A stretch of 64,000 nucleotides of DNA from VRUE01 sp963699215 (lineage in GTDB: Bacteria; Actinomycetota; Thermoleophilia; Solirubrobacterales; 70-9), in assembly GCA_963699215.1 (NCBI GenBank), contig OY969422.1:1178001-1242000 (forward strand), given 5' to 3'. This document shows positions 60,786-64,000 of the stretch, in pieces. Below the pieces are notes generated by a model, which worked only from the letters and a program-made list of their open reading frames with translations, was not told the DNA's origin and searched no databases. Position 1 is the first letter of the stretch. The number at the start of each line of letters is the position of its first letter. Made by a program: the position numbers and the translations under genes.

Positions 60786-61562
60786 TCCTGTTCAGAGCGC
60801 GGCGCAGAATGCGCGAGACGTGCATCTGCGAGTGGCCGATCCGCTCGGCGATCTGCGACTGCGTCATGTCCTCGGCGAAGCGCAGGCGCAGCACCAGCCG
60901 CTCGCGCTCGTCGAGGTAGGGCAGCGCCGCGTCGAGGGCGATCCGTCCCTCGACCAGCTCGAACGACTCGTCCTCGTCTGCCGATCCACTCGGCAGGCGA
61001 AGACTCCTCCGAGTCCTCCGGCGCCGGCCGGGCGGTCGAGCGAGAGCGGGCGGCGGTTGTGGTTGGCCTCCATCACCTCGAGCACGTCGGTCTGCTCCAG
61101 CTCGAGCCGGCCGGCGATCTCGCCGACCGAGGGCGCTCGCTGCAGCTCCTTGGTCAGCTCGGAGATCGCCTTGTCGACCTCGGCCATGCGGTCGTGCAGG
61201 CCGCGCGGCACCCGCACCGTCCAGACCCGGTCGCGGAAGTGGCGTTTGAGCTCGCCGAGGATGGTCGGCGAGGCGAAGGCGGTGAAGGGGATGCCGCGCT
61301 CGGGATCGAAGCGGTCGATCGCGTTGAGCAGGCCGAGGTTGGCGACCTGGAGCAGGTCGTCGAAGGACTCGCTGGCGCCCCGGTAGCGCAGCGCCAGCCG
61401 CTTGGCGAAGGGCATGTAGCGCCGCACCAGCTCCTCGCGGATCGCCGGGTCGCGGCTTTGGGCAAAACGTCGCCACAGCTCTGCTTCGCGGGCAAGCCGC
61501 TCTTCCGCCCTGGGCCCAGGAACGAGATCTCCCTCTGTCGAGTGCGTGCCCGTCGAAGCCAC
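60748..61562 (-). pseudogene. SigB/SigF-family sigma factor with frameshift(s) in region 3
   Basis: Region 2: RYMPFAKRLALRYRG, DLLQVANLGLLNAIDRFDP, GIPFTAFASPTILGELKRHF, DRVWTVRVPRGLHD. Region 3: VDKAISELTKELQRAPSVGE. Region 4: LPYLDERERLVLRLRFAEDM and the HTH MTQSQIAERIGHSQMHVSRI. The frame breaks around 60995-61025, between LDRPAGA and SADEDESFELVE; two 1-base changes there would restore a continuous acidic linker. Start GTG at 61562. Target of the adjacent partner-switching module. Confidence 0.9.
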
Positions 61563-61700
61563 CTCCTACCCAGTCGATTCATTCCAGAAACGGCGTTCGC
61601 GGTGACTTCACAGGGTATGCCCCCGTGGGAGGCGGGTAGCAGCGGAGCCGCGGCAGCTAGGCTCCCGCAGGACTTCCAAATCGAAACAAGGAGCTTCCAG

Positions 61701-62300
61701 ATGGCTTTCTCGGTTCCCGATCTTCCCTACGCCTACGACGCGCTCGAGCCCCACATCGACGAGGCGACGATGCGGGTCCATCACGACAAGCACCACCAGG
61801 CCTACGTCGACAAAGCGAACGCCGCCCTCGAGGGGACCGAGTGGGCCGACCGCGACGTCGAGGACGTGCTGCGCAACCTCTCCAGCCTGCCCGGCGACAA
61901 GCAGGGCCCCGTCCGCAACAACGCCGGCGGACACTTCAACCACTCGCTCTTCTGGCAGATGCTCAGCCCCGACGGCGGCGGCGCGCCGAGCGGCGATCTG
62001 GCCGGCGCGATCGACGAGACCTTCGGCTCCTTCGACTCCTTCAAGGAGGAGTTCAAAAACGCCGGCATCGCCCGCTTCGGCTCCGGCTGGGCCTGGCTGG
62101 TCAAGGACAGCTCCGGGCTCGCCGTCGTCTCGACGCCGAACCAGGACTCGCCGGTCTCCGACGGCAGCGTGCCGCTGCTCGGCTGCGACGTCTGGGAGCA
62201 CGCCTACTACCTCAAGTACCAGAACAAGCGCCCGGAATACATCGACGCCTTCTGGAACGTCGTCAACTGGGACTACGTAGCGGAGCGCTTCGCCGAGTAG
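61701..62300 (+). CDS. sodA: Superoxide dismutase, Mn type
   Basis: 199 residues. Metal ligands: His27 (MRVHHDKHH), His in GGHFNHSLFW, and Asp/His in DVWEHAYYLKY. AGG before the second His and Gln in PNQDSPV are Mn-type features rather than Fe-type. It dismutates superoxide in the cytoplasm. AAGGAG lies upstream of the ATG. Next to the sigma/anti-sigma module and convergent with a GMC oxidoreductase. Confidence 0.95.
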   Translation: MAFSVPDLPYAYDALEPHIDEATMRVHHDKHHQAYVDKANAALEGTEWADRDVEDVLRNLSSLPGDKQGPVRNNAGGHFNHSLFWQMLSPDGGGAPSGDLAGAIDETFGSFDSFKEEFKNAGIARFGSGWAWLVKDSSGLAVVSTPNQDSPVSDGSVPLLGCDVWEHAYYLKYQNKRPEYIDAFWNVVNWDYVAERFAE

Positions 62301-62304
62301 CGCT

Positions 62305-63949
62305 CTAGGCAGCGACCGCGGGCCGGGCCGCCTCGGAAGGGGACGCGGCTCGGCCCCTTCTTTCGGCGGCACCTGGCTCATCGCGTGCTCGGCCAGGGCG
62401 GCGATCGTCAGGCTCGGGTTGACGCCGACGTTGGCCGGGATCGACGCGCCGTCGCAGACCATCAGGTTCTCGTAGCCGAAGACGCGCTGGCGCGAGTCGA
62501 CGACCCCGTCCTCGGGGCCGTGCCCGATGACAGCTCCGCCGAGGATGTGGGCGGTGGTCGGGATGTTGAACGCCGCCTCCGTCACCGAGCTCGGTGGCGA
62601 TCCCGCCGGTCCGCTCCGCCAACCACTCGGCCGCCTCGTTGGCGACCGGGATGAAGGTCGGGTTGGGCCGCTCGGGATCCTGTTCGGTCTGCAGCCGCAC
62701 CTCGCCGTTGCGCTTCAGCTTCGGCCGCAGGGCGATCGCGTTGTCGAGCGTCTGCATCACCAGGAGGATGATCGTGCGGCGCGAGCTGCCCCGCGGCCAC
62801 ATGATCTTGGCGAAGTCGATCGGGTGGCGGAGGATCTGCGCCGAGCAGCTTCACCGGCCGGTAACCCGGGTGCCGTCGCCGACCAGCAGCGTGTTGAGCA
62901 GGCTCATCGAGTCGCCCGCCTCGCCGTAGGTGACGGTCTCGATGTGGGTGTGGGGGTCGGGGTAGATGCTCGAGGTGATCGCGACGCGCTTGCTCAGGTC
63001 GGCGGGATAGTCCTCCGGCACGCTTACCCCGAGGATGCTCTCGCTGTTGGTGCGGACAAGCTCGCCCAGGCGCGGCGAGATCTTCGGCAGCGAGCCGCCC
63101 AGGCGGCAGCGCTGCAGCAGCTTGTTGGTGCCGAGCGGGCCGGCGGCGACGATCACGCCGCGCGCCGTCAGGCTGCGGCGCTTGCGCCCGCGCAGCAGGC
63201 CGGAGCGCTCGCTGCGTGACCGTGTAGCCGTCGCTGCCGTCGGCGGCGCCGAGCGGGCGGATGTCGGTGACGGTGCGCTCGGCCTGCACCTCGACACCGC
63301 GGTGCTCGGCGAGCCAGAGGTAGTTCTTGACCAGCGTGTTCTTGGCGCCGTGGGGGCAGCCGACCATGCAGCGGCCGCACTGCATGCAGCCGGTCCGCTC
63401 CGGCCCCTCGCCTTCGAAGAAGGGATCGGGGACCGTCTTCCCCGGGCTTGTCGAGGTAGACCCCGATCGGCGTCTTGCGGTAGGTGTCGCCGACGCCAAG
63501 CTCCTCGCCGAACTCGCGCAGCAGCTGGTCGGCCGGGTCGTCGCGGTCGTGGACGACGACGCCGAGCATCCGCTGCGCGTCTGCGTAGTGGGGGGCGAGC
63601 GCGCGCCTCCCAGCTCCTCGAGGTCGGCCCACTGCGGGTCTTCGAAGAAGGGCGAGGGCGGTACGTAGAGCGTGTTGGCGTAGCCGAGGCTGCCGCCGCC
63701 GACGCCGCAGCCGCTGACCACGGCGACGTCTTTGAAGACGCTGAGCCGGAAGATTCCCTTGCAGTCCCACCCGCGGCGCCCAGAAGTAGCGGCGGCATGT
63801 CCCAGGTCGAGCTTGGGGAAGTCCTCGTCACGGAAGCGCTTGCCGCACTCGAGCACGGCGACGCTGTAGCCCTTTTCGGCCAGGCGCAGCGCCGAGACCG
63901 AGCCCCCGAACCCCGAGCCGACGACGATCCAGTCGTAGTCGTAGGTCAC
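62305..63949 (-). pseudogene. GMC-family oxidoreductase (cholesterol-oxidase-like), multiple frameshifts
   Basis: It starts with GTG at 63949 and the FAD motif DWIVVGSGFGGSVSALRLAE, then VSGCGVGGGSLGYANTLYVP. A Cys cluster CMQCGRCMVGCPHGAKNTL resembles an Fe-S/ferredoxin-like insertion found in a bacterial GMC subgroup. Later GPLGTNKLLQRCRLGG, the C-terminal HILGGAVIGHGPEDGVVD (active-site His) and NVGVNPSLTIAALAEHAMS. At least four frame changes (near 63770, 63600, 63440, 63215, 62850, 62580 and 62360) break it. Substrate unknown (sterol or long-chain alcohol). Confidence 0.82.
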
Positions 63950-64000
63950 GCGGGCTTGTCCCTCGCGGCTTAGGCCTCGCCCGGCTCTACGGGGCGGAAG

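Overview
The window is 64 kb of GC-rich bacterial DNA. Gene content, codon use and the local protein families point to an actinobacterium, most likely class Thermoleophilia (Solirubrobacterales). That placement is inferred from family resemblance and no phylogenetic marker comparison was run. Most of the window (4.3-40.2 kb) is the transcription and translation core: rpmG-secE-nusG-rplKAJL-rpoBC, fusA-tuf, and a gapless S10-spc-alpha run from rpsJ to rplQ.

Layout. 1-1.96 kb is the end of an integrative element (C-5 DNA methyltransferase fragment, excisionase-like HTH protein, tyrosine integrase) abutting a tRNA-Thr(GGU) gene. 2.1-4.1 kb holds an acyl-CoA dehydrogenase and an AbiEi/DUF559 gene bounded by 32-bp direct repeats that contain its start and stop codons. 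4.3-15.7 kb is the L33-SecE-NusG-L11-L1-L10-L12-RpoB-RpoC block, with an L10 leader and a strong bidirectional terminator after rpoC. 15.8-20.6 kb interrupts the usual order: a repeat-rich secreted protein, a flavin monooxygenase, a small membrane protein, a HAD protein, and rpsL-rpsG turned to the minus strand behind a membrane protein gene. 20.6-24.0 kb is fusA-tuf. 24.0-40.2 kb is the S10, spc (with secY, adk, map) and alpha clusters. 40.2-49.7 kb has truA flanked by an inverted pair of ~120-bp structured repeats, then surE, ligA, dacB, a patatin, an acyl-CoA synthetase, a small conserved protein and a DsbA-like protein; many of these carry single-base frameshifts. 49.7-54.8 kb is one very large gene (metallophosphoesterase + NACHT + pentapeptide repeats + 14 WD40 repeats) directly 3' of a tRNA-Pro gene. 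55-61.6 kb has a glycosidase, a ferritin-like protein and a partner-switching stress module (SpoIIE phosphatase, two STAS proteins, an HATPase anti-sigma factor, a SigB/F-type sigma factor). 61.7-64 kb has superoxide dismutase and a frameshifted GMC oxidoreductase.

Most notable: (1) an 87-bp palindrome inserted in the same reading frame in the tails of three ribosomal protein genes (rpsQ, rpsE, and a 75-bp variant in rplE), with paired compensatory changes between copies; (2) the phosphoesterase-STAND-WD40 protein next to tRNA-Pro, a candidate defence or signalling protein; (3) the repeat-bounded DUF559 gene; (4) the paired repeats around truA; (5) adk with no canonical start codon. The frameshifts cluster at 42.2-49.1 and 61.0-63.9 kb, so base-level quality there is doubtful.
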